Source: Cornus controversa (lineage: Eukaryota > Streptophyta > Magnoliopsida > Cornales > Cornaceae). Taken from it: a stretch of DNA of 64,000 nt. A program made the position numbers and the translations under genes. Shown here in pieces: positions 35,300 to 50,200 of the stretch (positions are counted from its first letter, which is position 1; each line of letters opens with the position of its first letter). Below the pieces are notes generated by a model. That model was not told the DNA's origin. It worked only from the letters and a program-made list of their open reading frames with translations, and did not search any database. The stretch lies in contig CM048845.1 of assembly GCA_026545225.1 (NCBI GenBank), forward strand, positions 99,933,033-99,997,032, in the 5' to 3' direction.

Positions 35300-38200
35300 A
35301 TGGAAATCACTGAAGAGCAGAGAAAGAGAGCCGAAGCGAACCGTCTAGCGGCCCTAGCGAAGCGCAAGGCACTCGCAGAGGCTGCTTCTGCTACTACAGC
35401 GCACGATCCGTGGAAACTCTTCAAATGCCGAAAGGTCTCTCTAGAACACAACCACAGTGTTTCAAAACCCACAATCCCCTCATCGTTCGACCAGTTTCCT
35501 CAACCCCATTTGTCCGAAAAGTTTCGGGCCAGGCTTGAAATCTGCTCTCCTGATTCCTTCTCTGTCACGCCCGAGGCTGTCAAGGGTTTTGCCTATCCTG
35601 GTGAAGTCGCTTCCTTGGAGAAACTAAAAGATTGCCTCTCGAATGTAAGAATTTCCTATAATGAGATATCACATATATATTTTATAATTTTATGTGTGTG
35701 TAATTTTGTGTGTGTGTGTGTATAGTGTTCTTGACCACATATCACATTTGGAAATGTTGGAAGTGTCTTGAATTTATTTCAATTTTGTTAATATTGCAAT
35801 TGGGAGCATCAAATTGGCGTCTTGGAATTGGAATTGGAGGACATGTAGTTCAAAAGGGACCATTTTGGTGCTCCCAAACATAGCTTACTTTTTTTACTTG
35901 CGTTATGCGTTCATTGATCAATTTAGTTTTAGAAGAATATTGTCAACTATTTATAAATTAGGTTGAATACGGGAAAAGGTTATAATAATCATATATTTTG
36001 AAATGGTCTTTAAAATTACACACTCTTCTTCAAACTCTCTCCACCTTTTTTTTCTACTATGATGCTTGTGGGTGCTTCTTCAGAAATGTTTTTTCATGCA
36101 AAAGTTTAGTTATGCTTTTGCATGCCATGTGGTTTCTTTTTGCTCAAATTATAATAATAAATGCCTCAAAGACTGTCTAACATGGGTTTTGATCCCAAAT
36201 TATTTTCTCTGTGGCTTTAATGAAATGTAAGTATCATGATGGTTATAGTTACTGAATTTTGGTTTGTTCAGAATTTGGTTGATCCTACTCATTTCATAGC
36301 TGCTTTAATTATGCTCTTCTTTTGCTTCGACTGTGAAAATCACATGCAGAATCAATTGTGTAGGGAATTTTTCTTAATAAGTTACTTGTGTAGTGAAATT
36401 GATCATTTGTTTATTTTTAACTTTTGGTTAGGTTGTACCATCACACTATACGCAAAACCATGGTGGAGGAAAGGCTTGTGTTTATCAACTTGGTGACTAT
36501 GATGCGGTTCTGAGATGTTTGAAGAATTCTAAGGGCTTTGAATATGAAGAAATACCTTGGGTAACACTTAATGTTGTCGAAAAACTTTCACATTCCTTCA
36601 CTGCAGGGCGATGGATGCCCTGCAGGCCAGAACATTTATCTGAGGAGAAGGTTGATGAATTGATTAACAACCTCCCAAAAAAGTTGCTAGATGCACTGCT
36701 CCCTTTCCAACTAGAAGGCGTGCGATATGGACTTCAAAGGGGTGGTCGTTGTCTCATAGCCGATGAAATGGGCCTTGGGAAAACACTTCAGGTAACAATA
36801 AAATAATACATATTGTATTTTATCAGAATCTGAAAGTCTCTGATGGTGGCACCTTCTTCTATTTTTGAGTGATTGAGTGATGTTTATTTGTGTGCAAGCG
36901 TTTCATGTTCCCAATTTGTTAAATAATTTGCGGATAGGAAATCTAGAAGAGTTACCAGGTTTTATATAATTTGGTATGCATCATACTAACTGTAAATAAT
37001 TTAGAGAACTGATTGAGATCTTGAAATTAGTACAATCCTATTGCAAAGAATTTATTGTAACATTACAACATTTGTAGAAGCATATCTAAGGTAACTGTAC
37101 GTCTTTAGGTTGGTGCTGGAGGCATGAAATTTATGGAGTACTCAAAATTCCTGGCTTGGAAGTTGCAAGTCTTGGATTGTATTCATTTGTATATTGCAAG
37201 AGCTTCCCTTGTTGTTTAATGAAGGAGGAAATCACCTTCTGATGTATGTGACTCAGTGGCCCTTTTGAGTTTTGATATGAATGTCGGCCTTCTATTTTGG
37301 TCTTTTTCATTGTAGACTAACATGTAAATTGGTGAATGTTTGTGCTAGCTGCCCTTGAGAGATTTCTGTCAATTAGTTGTTGATTTGTGAATAATTTAAG
37401 TACCTGGTTTTTATTTTACTTCTGATATTTACAGCCAATGCACTTATAACGGTGACTCAATAACAGGGTTCATAAACTCGCTCAAATTAGGATTATCGCC
37501 CATCTTACACACTCTATATTATTTTTATCATTTATATGAATATTCAAGATTTTCCACACTAATTTTACATGTTTACATGTCAAAAAGAGAGTATCCGGGG
37601 ATTTCTCTCATGTACATCACATGATACATATCCCACCAATAAGAGGTGATGATATGTTACTAAATTATAATCCCCATTTGTTTTCAGGCCATTGCAATAG
37701 CATGCTGTTTCATGAGTGAAGGTTCTGTACTTGTTGTTTGCCCAGCTATTTTGCGGTTTTCATGGGCAGAAGAGTTGGAGCGTTGGGTTCCTTTTTGCTT
37801 GCCTTCTGATATACATCTTGGTACTACTTTCAAATTCAGGGGTTTCTCTCTCTTTATTATCCTTATCTTTTTTTATTTATTTTCCTTCGAGGTGGAAAAA
37901 TTGGTAAAGTTGACCGGCCCATTGAACTGTCGCTATTCTGCCTTGGTAGTTATGATTTGTTGTGAGTAATGCAGCAAAAGAGGTATGACTTTGCTGTTTG
38001 TTTGCAGAAATATGTGATAATCTACTCTTTTGGTGAGTTTCTATCACTATAACAAAAAAATAAGCAAAAGGAAGCAATAAGGTTGTACCTATAATTCATC
38101 CTAGAACCTTTAATTTACAACCTTTGAATTAATGGAGAAGCAAGTTACAAAGTTAAATGAACACAAGAAGGCAAGAGCAAAGTTAGATGTGAAACTGAAG

Positions 38201-41200
38201 GCCGACATTCCACTTGACGATGCAAAGCCTGGTAGACTAATGGTCCTACTTAGCTTTTGCTTGAGCCAAAACTGCTCCTGCATCGGTGAGTTATATTGAA
38301 AAATAATTCTGAGAAAACTAATAGACCGTAACCCTAAGCTCTGAGAAAACTATTAGACCGTAACCCTAAGCTCTGATTAGGGTTGTGCAAGATCTGTGAT
38401 CTAGACCTAGATGGGGGGTGAATATGTCTCTATCCAACTCAGACTTACGCAAGACCAATCCCAAATCCTTCAGCTGTTAATACATCGACATACTTCGCTC
38501 CTCACAAACTTTGCTTTTCCATGGATCTTCTATTTCCTTGTTAGTAACATCCAACTGTATGTGTAGGTTTTGTTGTTGAAATCCTTTCAGCGTAGCGACT
38601 GATACTTCGATACTCACGGATCCACTCACCATGCTAGATTTATGATGATTGATGCAAAAACTCAAACCCTAGTAGTCAAGGGATTACCAAAGAGTACAAG
38701 AATATGGATGAAAACATTGAAAATCTTATATGAAAAATTATGCCCTAGAACTTGCAGTAGCTATTCTCTCATATTTTTCTAAACAATGCATGCCTTTATA
38801 TAGAGAATAGAGTAAGAGACAAATAGGGTTTTAGAGTGGTGTCTTGCATTTCTTTTGGAGGCTGTTGATTTTTTTACTACACTGAGGGGAGAAGCATTTA
38901 GAGTATAGGAAATGTAACAATGAACCCAAATAAAAAACTTATTTTTGTTATGCTTTAATTGGCTGCTTGATAACTCTTGGTCCTTTACTTGCCAGATTAG
39001 TCTTTTTGATGCTATTTTGATAGTCTTGAATTATCTCTCGATAATTACTTCTTTTTCTTATTGATTGAAAAGAAGATATTTGTTGGTCCACCCTAAGGGA
39101 GTTTGGAGGAGGACCTCAAGTAGAACAAATTGAGATCTTAAATGTGCAGTACATGATGTGCTTGTATTTTTCTTAACAGGGGAAAAAGTGGTATACACGC
39201 TTTAGGTCATTTTCATGCATCTTTCTCAAGTGTAAATATAAATATTTCTAACCAAACAATATCTGTTACAATGGCCACCAAAGCTGGTATTCAACACCTA
39301 CTAAAAGAAGAAAGAGATCTGAGAACATATGCTGCCAAATCTTTGTTTTTGCTCTATGTTTCAATTTTGTTCTTTCAGAAGTGAAAAATTTATGCTACAT
39401 AATTTTTTCTATGGTCAATACTATTGCTAAACTACAAAACATATACTGCAAGAGGACTTTGTTTTGCTGATTGCTAATGGTGCACTTGGTATAAAATATT
39501 TTGTTGTCTTTTAGATTTCATGCTTTTCAGCTATACATATGTATTTATAATTCATTGATGTGAAATTTACTCTTGTCTTCCATTCAGTGTTATACGTCTT
39601 CCGATATTCCTTATGACTTGCCATTTGTTTGCAATTTTTTTTTTTGTTATATAAATCTTGTTTCACCATTCCGCTGAATGCCTTATTTTCCAGTTTTTGG
39701 TCATCAAAACAATCCTGCACATCTAAAAAGATGTCCAAGAGTTGTGGTTATTTCTTACACGATGCTTCACCGTTTGCGAAGAAGCATTTTGGAGAGAGAA
39801 TGGGCAGTCTTGATAGTAGATGAGTCACATCATGTTCGTTGCACAAAGAAACCATCAGAATCAGATGAGGTGCTTGATTCTCTCTTGCTTGTTGGCAAAA
39901 AATGCAATCTTAATTTATGTTGTGTTGCTTGCTATCTTTAAATGTGAAAGGAAAATTGGTTACTGACTAAGAAATGATTTTTATTTGAGGCACTTACAAA
40001 GGCCTTCACTCACCAGAAAAAAAATCGACAAAGAACTTTCTTTAATCTTTTGTGTATCTTACTTTTGGTTGCTAACAATTTCATATACATCAGAATATGG
40101 ATAGTATACCCGGTTGGATTTGTGTATTGGACCTCGTTGGCAAAAGACGTAATCAATAATCAGATGATAAAGACAGCTCATTTTTTCCCCTTTTGATTTC
40201 CAAGATTTATCTTTTCCTAGTAAGCAGATTATCTGGTGTAGGTTGGGTGGCTAACCAAATGACTGATCACTGATCTTTTCTTTGTTTTTTTTTTGTACTG
40301 ATTTTTGATCAATAGGCAAGACTCTATTGTCGCTTCCCAGCTGGATATATTGCATGCTTCTGAGTATTAGGCCTATCGGCATGCTCCAAATACATTTTAT
40401 TTATAAGTAATAACTGATATGTTGTCTTTTACAAACATTGTGTACATGAAAGAGTAAAAGTTAATGAAGGACACTGATGGAAGCAATGAAGTACATAAGG
40501 TCTACAGTTATTTTATTTTATTCTTTCCTTTTTCCTGGGAGGGGAGGTATGGGGGTTTCCAAATAATTTCCATGATTTAATACATGTAATATATGAAAAT
40601 GCATCTAGGACTTCTAGAATGGTCTGTCACACTACTACACGTGATTTTGATAGTCAAACATTAAACACTTTCTGATGAGAAGAAATAAATGTAATCTTCT
40701 CCTTTACCTTGAAACATCTTTTGTTGTCATCCTTTATCTAGTTAATTTACTAGATATATCAAAATGAGAGAATCAAATCTCTTAATCTCATTATTGATTG
40801 GATTCTTACTATTATTGGTGTAAAGAATTTTGAGGAAGAGTGTTGAATTGTCATTTCATTGTTTATAGATATTAGACTGTATGTATTAATATTGGTGATA
40901 CATGAAGCAACATGTATCACAATTTTTTAAGGTACCATCTGATGCTTGAGATGACTCCTCTGGATATTGCTTGTTACTGTGCAATTATTCATTCAGACTG
41001 AAACCTGCAAGAGCTAATTATTTTTGAGCCAGATGTGTTGGAATTTCTTGCCTGTTTCTGTAGCATTGGCTGGAAGTAGGTTTGCCAATTATTGGATCTT
41101 TACTTGAACTAGGTTTGATCCTTTGGATTTATTAATTAGGCTCCAATCTGTTTACTTGATAATGTTCCATATCAAATTAGTCTGTTAATTGATGGATTTA

Positions 41201-44200
41201 CCTTAATTTTGGGTAAATAGTTGGATTATTATTTAATCAAATTCGGGGAAAGTAATAATAAATAGAAACTACAATAGTATTTGGGAGATCTTTCTTACAC
41301 CAAAAGTCCTTTTTCTAACACTAAGGCCCTGTTTGGATTGGCTTTTGAAAAGCGGCTTTCGGCTTTTTAAGCTCAAAAGCCGTTTTGGAGAGTGTTTGGC
41401 TTGGTACAACGGAAGAGCTTCGGAGTCCAAAAAGAGCGTTTAAAGGAAGCTGGGGGGTACCAGCTTCCTGATTTAGCTTCTGCTTCTCTTTTTCTTCTGC
41501 GTAAAAGGAGAAGCAAAAGCTCTGCCAAACAGGGCCTAAAAGTCGTTTGTTAGGAAGATTTTGCTAAAAAAAATTGTTACAAGGAATTCAAAAAGAGAAA
41601 AGACGTTCAATGGATGCATTCTTTATAAATTAATGGATGCATCCTATAAAAGTTCTTTAACTACTAGAATAATTTTAGATTGACAATGTTAGCCTTTTCA
41701 CTCATAATACCCGTATTGCATTTGATATAAATATTTATTTGTAATAATTTTGTTTTCCTCTCCTTTGATCCACCTGATAGGGGCTTATATAGGAGGAAAA
41801 CAAGATCCATCTTCCTTACAATGCATGCAAGAACTTTGCCAACCCAGTACTTGTTTCTCATCTCCCCCATCTTAGTTCACTTCTTTCTGCAAAATTCTCT
41901 CTCTTTATTATGGTGAAAACCAAAGGAATCCAAAAAACTTGGTACAATGGTGTGTGGATGGGATCAACTCAACCAACTCCCTTGCCATTCTGAGTGAATG
42001 ACGTCACCTAAAAGAATAGTATGTTGAGCGGAAAATTATCAAATTCAGGAGTTCATTTCTATTCCCTGTTTTTCTGCACTCAAAAGGAAGCATTTTTAAC
42101 GGAGTCACTGATTTTTTAGGCTCTCTTTTGCACGCAAGACTCTTTTCGCAGCACATCGGATTGAAATTTTTGTTAAAAATTGTAGTTTCTATTTGGCACC
42201 TCCCTTTCCCTAGAAATTTGTTATTTATAGAGAGAGAATAATCTCTTTTGGGTTTTACCTTGGACCTGGGAGGTTTTGAATTTTTTTGACTCTCACAGTT
42301 TTTTAAAGCTAGTTTTCAGAATGGAGTTCGTGGGAGAGCAGCGAGGAAAGAATTTAAAAGGTATTAGAGTTTTGTTAGTAATCCATATGACCTTGCAAGA
42401 AGTCATTTCTAAAAGCTCTCTCGGACTTCAACTAGGGCTTTTGAAGAATTGGATTTTTTTTTTAAGTAATCATTATTTTCTTGAAAAAGGCTTTTGGGGC
42501 TTTAAAGTCCTTTTAGAGCCTCTCAAAATCTCCCCCAAATGCTATTTACAAAATTTATATTGATATATTTATCAAAATAATGTTTGTTGATATACATCAT
42601 ATACATATATGTCATAATATAGTAGATATATTTCTATCAATATAAGGTTCTTGACAATTTCAAGAACCCTTTTGGTTACTCGGTGGCTCGTGGGTTTCTA
42701 GAGTGGGGCTTTTGATATTTCAATAGATTGGGCTGAAAGCAATTCCTCGTTGCTTTCTATCTGAAACTGGTTGAAGTATAATTGAATTCTGCAAAAAATT
42801 AGTTGACAGAAAGCTAGGGTTTAGTTTCAAGCCATTTTGAACGAATTTAGTGGAATAACTGCACATTGGCGCCAATTGGGGGATTTCAACCCAAGGGATC
42901 TAGGGATTGAATCACTGCTATTAGCATTGCAGAGTCTTTAACCCTCTATATCGCCGATGATTTCACCAATACACTTCTCTTCCCTGCTTTCTTTTACTCT
43001 GTATATATATATATATATATATTTTTTTTGCTGCTGCATATATTTATAGATTGATCTCTCTCTATATATTAATTGTTGTATAATTGGTACACTGATATAT
43101 ACATGCATATGTATCTTACTGATTTTTCTTGGTTTGTGGTTAGTTCTTAGCTTGTCCTCTTGATTTTAGAGTACATAGTACTGATCCTATTGCATCTTGA
43201 TTTGTGGGTAGTTACAATGCTGATCTGTTTCACCCTCATTGTTATACATTTTTACTCATCCTAACTGTTGTACATTTTTACTCATCCCATTGCATCTTGT
43301 ATATTCTTTTTACCTTCCTTGCTTTACATTATCATTGATTGCACACATACGTATCATTCATAGCATCATTTTGATAATTTGTGCATCTTGTACCTTCTTA
43401 GCACCCTAACTATTGTATCTATTGCATCTTGTACAACCTACTATTATCAGGCATAGATACAACATATAAAGTTCTTAATATGGTAAAAGTAAAACTAATT
43501 TTAGTTTTTTAAATAGTACTTTTTTACTTTAGTAGGTATAGGGTAAAACTAATGTTAGTATTATTAATATTACTCTAGATATTTTTATTTACTTATTTTA
43601 ACTATATATTTGTCTGTTTTATTTTCTTGACTCTCTCATTGCCGGTACCTAAGGCCGGATGCGAAAAGAGGCGGGTTGATGTTAGGTAGACAGCCGATTG
43701 TAAAAAATTGCGTCAAATCTCTATGATGAATTCTCTTCCAAATAAAACAAATAAAATTAACAAAAAACAGAAAATCAGAATAGCAACATGGAATATAGGT
43801 ACTTTAATGGGCAAGTGTAGTGAATTCATGAACACACTTAAAAGGAGAAAAAATTAAAATAACATGCTTACAAGAAACTAAATGGAAAGGGGAATTGGAA
43901 AAGGCAAGAGAGATTGGGGAGGTTTACAGGCTTTTTCACTCGGGTGGCAAGGGTAATAATAGAAATGGGTGGGTATAGTAGTAGACCGACAAATGAGAGA
44001 AAAAGTTGTAGAAGTTAAAAGAAACGGAGATAGGCTTATAACCATTAAGCTAGTGTTTGACACAATGATACTAAATATTATAAGTGCTTACGCGCCTCAA
44101 GGAGCACTAGATGAAAATGTAAAGAAGACATTTTGGGAATCTTTAGATGAAATGATACAAAATATACCAAGCCATGAAAGTATACTTATAGGTGGTGATT

Positions 44201-47200
44201 TCAACGGACATGTGGGGGAAAAGAACACGGGATACGAACGAGTCATGGGGAGCGGGGCTTTGGAGAAAGAATTGAGGATGGGGAAACACTCTTAGACCTT
44301 GCAAGGGCATACGAGTTAGCTATAGCGAATACCTTCTTTAAGAAACGAAAAGAACATTTAATCACTTATAAGAGTGGCACAAATAAAACACAAATCGACT
44401 ATTGCCTATATAGAAGAGGAGAATGGGGTACATGTTAAGATTGTAAAGTAATCCATGGATAACATTTAACAAACCAACATAGACTATTAGTATTGGATCT
44501 CTTAACCAAAGAATTTAGGAGTCAAAAAGTCATGAAAGGACATCAACACATAAAGTGGAAAACCTTGAAAGGTGAGAAAGGGATAACTTTTAGGAAGAAA
44601 GTTTTACAAGAAACCACAATGGGATTGGAAGGAAACATAAATAACTTGTGGTCCAAAATGCGGGTTGGATTAGGGACGGAGCAAAAGAAACTTTAGGAGA
44701 AACTAAGGGAAATAAATTTATAAAAAAAGAAATATGGTGGTGGAGTGATGAAATACAACAAGTAATAAAAAAAATAAAAGAATGAGTTTTAAAGAATGGC
44801 AAAAATGTAAGACACAAGATAACTTCGAAAAATATAAGAAAATTAAATATGAAGCTAAGAAGATGGTAGCTACGACTAAACAAAATGCACTAAATAATGT
44901 ATATGAAAAGTTAGGAACAAAAGAGGGGGGAATAGCTATTTACAAATTGGCAAAGAATAGAAAGAGGTTGACGAGAGACATGCATCAAGTTAAGTGTATC
45001 AAGGATATAGATCAAACAATACTAATTAAAGATAAAGATATTTTAGAAAGGTGGAAAAATTACTTTCAACAATTGGTAAACGAGGAATATACTAGAGAAG
45101 AAGTTGTTATTAATGAACCTTACATAGGTATGGCCAATGAAATTCATAATAATGAAGTAGAGGACACACTAAAGAAAATGAGAAATAATAAGGTTGTAGG
45201 ACCGGATAACAACCTATAGAGGCTTGGAGAACTTTAGGAAAGATAGGCATTGAATGGTTAACAGAGTTGTTTAACAAAATCTTAATAGAAGAAAGGATGC
45301 CAAGTGAGTGGAGGAAAAGTACAATAGTACCAACCTATAAGAATAAAGGTGATATACAAAATTTGGAAATTATAGAGGAATTAAATTAATGAGTCATATA
45401 ATGAAATTATGGGAGAGGATAATATAGCAAAGACTAAGGAAAGAAACATCAGTGTCGGATAAACAATTTGGATTTATGCTGGGGAGATCTTCTATGGAAG
45501 CCATATACTTAATAAGACAACTAATAGGAGAGTGTAGGAGCAAACAAAAACACTTGCATATGGTTTTCATAGATTTAGAAAAGGCATATGATAGAGTGCC
45601 AAGGGACATAATTTGGTGGGCGTTACAAAGAAAACAAGTACCTATAAAACTTGTAAATCTTATCCAAGACATGTATAGTGAGATATTTACTAGAGTCAAC
45701 ACTACATGTGGGGAGAATAGTGACTTCCCAATAAAGGTGGGACTACACCAAGGATCGGTGTTGAGTCTATACCTATTTGCGATAATATTAGATGAAATAA
45801 GGAAAGATATTCAAGAAAACATCCCATGGTGTATGTTATTTGCAGATGACATAGTATTAGTAGATATTTCTAAGGAAGCCTTAGCAACAAAAGTGGAAAC
45901 ATGGAGAAAAGCATTAGAGTCAAGGGGCCTAAGAATTAGTAAAACTAAAACGGAATATATGGCATGCATATTTGATAAAATAGAAAATAATGACTATAAA
46001 TATTACACTCCAAGATCAAATAATTACTCGGAAGAACTTTTTCTGTTACCTAGGATCGATATTACAAAAAGATGGGGAGGTAGATGGTGATGTAGCAAGT
46101 ATGATTGGAGTTGGGTGGACAAAGTGGAGGCAAACTAGTGGTATTCTTTGTGACAGACGAATACCAAATAGACTAAAAGGGAAATTCTATAGAACGATTA
46201 TTAGATCGGCAATATTGTATGGAACGGAGTGTTGGGCATTGAGAAAGACGCAAATACAACACATTCATGTAGCGGAAATAAGGATGCTACGTTGGATGGT
46301 AGGAATCACTAGAAGAGATGAGATAAATAATGAACGGGTGAGGGGGACATTAGGTATAGCGCCTATAAATGAGAAAATTAGGGAAAGTAGACTTAGGTGG
46401 TATGGCCATATTCAATGCAGACCCGATGATGCACCTATAAAAAGAGGAAGAGTTATTTGTTTAGAGGGTAAGTGACAAAGAGGCTGACCAAAACTTACGT
46501 GGGATGAAGTAATTAAAAACGACTTAAAAAATCTAAATTTAAGAGAGGACATGGTATATAATAGGAAAGAATGGAAAAAGAGAATTCATGTGGCTGAGTC
46601 GGCTGACCCCATCTCTATGGGAAAAAGGCAAGGATGATGATATTTCTATCAATATAGTTATTTATTTGATCAGAACCATCAAACTATTATGATTTATATT
46701 TCATAGAGTTTAATCCACTTCTCTAATATTTTTTATTCCCTCTCTTGCAAGATAATTGCCACTCTTTCCTTTTGGATTGTCCCATACTAGGTGTCCTTTT
46801 TTCTGAAAATCAGTGAATAATTTTTTTTTTAACTTTCCTATATTATCCTTAGCCATGAAAAGTTTTCCAAATTAACAACGTAAATCTTTAAATTTGTTAA
46901 GGGTAGTTTTGAAATTTCAAAGGACATGCAATGATGCATGCCCCTTAACTTGGAGTCCCCATAGGGAACACTTTATGGGACAGAGAGAGTATTTAGTATA
47001 GTTTTCTTGGTTCAGACTGGTATATTGGTTCGGATAGCCTATTCTTAAAAAATCCATGTTTGGATAGTGATCATGGCGAGTCATTGAATTATCGAATCAG
47101 AGTATTTTCTTATCGGTGAATATTTGGATCATCCTGTAGCGAGTCTATATTGGTTTTATTTGCAAGCATAATTGTAAGTATAGATGTAAAATTTTCAAGC

Positions 47201-50200
47201 CATGGCAGGTGGAATCATCCCATATGTCTTTTGGGACTTGTGTTTACACAAACAATATTTATGGGGCTTGTTTACAGAAACTTTGTAATTTGATTAATGC
47301 TAAGTGGGGTAGTTGCAACTTGCAAGGTTCTTCTTGTCTTCATCTTACATCTTCTGAGATCTTTTAAAATGATATACTTGATTGCATTGAACCATAATGC
47401 CTATAGGTGCATGGCTAGGAAATGCCAATATGATAAAAAAAAATTATGATAAAGGAACTAAACGTATGTTCAGTTTCTCTCAATCAACTACATTTGCTTC
47501 TTCAGAAACATTTATCTTTATGTTTTTGTTGTCATTGTTTTTTTTTTTCTTAACTCTTCGTTTCTTTCTCTCTTGTCATTCAACAGATAAAAGCTGTCCT
47601 TGATGTGGCAACAAAAGTCAACCATGTAGTGCTATTGTCAGGGACACCTTCTTTGTCAAGGTTGTAACAGTAGGCCTCTGACACAGTCTCACAGATTGGC
47701 AGAATAGTATTTTAATTGCATTTTATCACTGGAGTTGTGATTGTCACTCATTCATCTTCCGTTGATATTCTTTTTCTGCCTCAGTTTTCATTTGGTCCTT
47801 TTTATGTTATTGTTATTTACTCTGTCTTCTTATTATGTTTGATAAATTCTAATATTGTACTTGGCATGTTCTCCTAGGTGATCATAGGCCATATGACATT
47901 TTTCATCAGATAAATATGCTATGGTAGGTTCCCTTTTCCATATATCTACCCACCTGATTGGATTTTTTCTTTTTTCACTTTGTGGTTTTGTTTATTTGGT
48001 GTAACTTTCTGAAAAATGCTTCCTTCATTTAGGCCTGGTTTGCTTGGAAAGAACAAATATGAATTTGCAAAAACTTACTGTTCTGTCAAGGTTGTCCGTC
48101 GGTGTGAAGGGAAAGCTTTCATGGTAAATTTTGTATTTCTATTTTTAAAGTTCATAAGAAGTTGCCTATCATTCCCTGAACCCAAAACACTTCCCCTTCA
48201 GTGGGTATGCATACTGTTTGCACTTCCCTGCAGTGAATGGTTCCTGTTACTGCAATTCCTTGGAAAACCATGTTGTGTGTTATCATGATATGCTGCTCTG
48301 GTTCCTTGGTGTTTCATTAACCTATAATGAATTTAATGAGATTGTTTGTGGCCAGTGGAGATGTTAAATAATTACTTAAGTGAAAAATTATCAAATTATG
48401 TGGCGATTGAACATTTATCATGGTTTCATCCCTGCAGGATTTCTCAAAGGGCATTCGTTTGGAAGAGTTGAATGTTTTACTAAAGCAAACTGTTATGGTA
48501 TGCTCTTGTTCTCTTTTTGCATCTTGCATTGATGACTTTATAATATATAAGATCCATTTGGTGCGCATGGAATAAAATCCAGGAATAGAATCTCATTCTG
48601 CAAAATCCCGTCCAGTGTTTGCTACATAACGCCGGCTCGGGATGGAGTACAAAAATGATAGAATTCCAAAATAGTAGGGAGTCTTATTTTCAACTTGAAG
48701 GTGGAATTGAGATTCCATTCTCAAGGGAATGGGTAAAAGAACATAAATTACATAAACTGACCAAATTATACCAAAATGTTATATGATGTAATATATGTAC
48801 ATGATATGAATAATAAGAAATGTTACAATAGAAAATATAAAAAATAAAACTAAATACATACAATAATGTTCTTATACTTTACATAAACATTATATATAAC
48901 TATGTTTTTATAAGTAATATATTATCAAATGATACAATTTTATAAATGGTATCATTTTATTTAAGTAATGTTGAACAGTACATGGGGAATAATGTATATG
49001 AAGAATAATGTAATAGTATTATAATAAGCTTATAAAAAATAAGCAACAAAGTTTATAAGTGCACTTTTGAAAATTTAACTTAAATTCAATTTACATTCTA
49101 GCTTTTTTTGGCCTCATTGGGTAAAAAACCCTCTTTTACCAACCTTGGAATCTTGTGTTGACCGATATGACCTACCGTCAAGTGCCAAAGATACACTGGA
49201 TTAGGAGACTCAGACTTTCTCTGAACATTCAATCCTCGAGATACAACATTAAACACTGAGTTATGAATCAAACGCTAGAATGGAATTCAAATTTAACTTA
49301 ATTTCAATTTACATTCTAGCCTTTTTTGGCCTCACTGGGTAAAAAACCCTCTTTTAAGTTTTACCAACCTTTGAATCCTGTGTTGACCAATATGACCTAA
49401 CCTCAACTGCCAAAGATACACTGGATTAGGAGACTCAGACTTTCTCTAAACATTCAATCCTCGAGATACAACATTAAACACCGAGTTATGAATCAAACGC
49501 TAGAATGGAATTCAAATTTCCTTCCAAGACATTCTTTTCTCATGCAACCAAACGAATGCAGAATTACCATTACTCATTCTACTTCTGTGAAACAGACAGG
49601 GAAAATTATAGCCCAATAGTAAATTCATAGTCATTTTTCTGTTAACTCAAACATGTAGTACATCATAATTTTATTGCAGAACTTACACAATATAGAAGTT
49701 CTGGAAATTATCAGCATCAATTGTACTCATTTTTAATTATTTTAGCAGTGTGAATGGTGGTCAAGGTCCAGAATGTTATGGGTGTTATTCGTCATCTGAG
49801 TATTTAATAATTAATACTACATGGATTTCAATCCTCTGTAATTGTGGTTGGTTCTATTAAGAATAACTCAATTATCTTCATTAATTAGACTATCTCGATG
49901 ATGGACTCAGAATACCTTCTCAATTAGAACTTGTTGTATGTATTCATTTTACTCACTGTGCAGCTTACTACTATTATTAGTTGCATATCCTCTTGAGGAG
50001 CAAAGTTAAAAAAATTACATTATCATAGGACTTGGATCAGTGCCTGTGTTATTATAAATACAGAGTGTGTAATGTTTTGTTGTATGTTTTGGTATTGTAG
50101 ATAAGACGTCTGAAGGCGCATGTGCTGACGCAGTTACCACCCAAACGACGGCAGATTATAAATTTGTTGTTGAAGAGATCTGATATTATTTGTGCAATGG

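Noticed and set aside
35161-35472. 103-codon minus-strand open frame
   Set aside because: Antisense to exon 1 of the helicase; the plus-strand reading joins correctly to exon 2.
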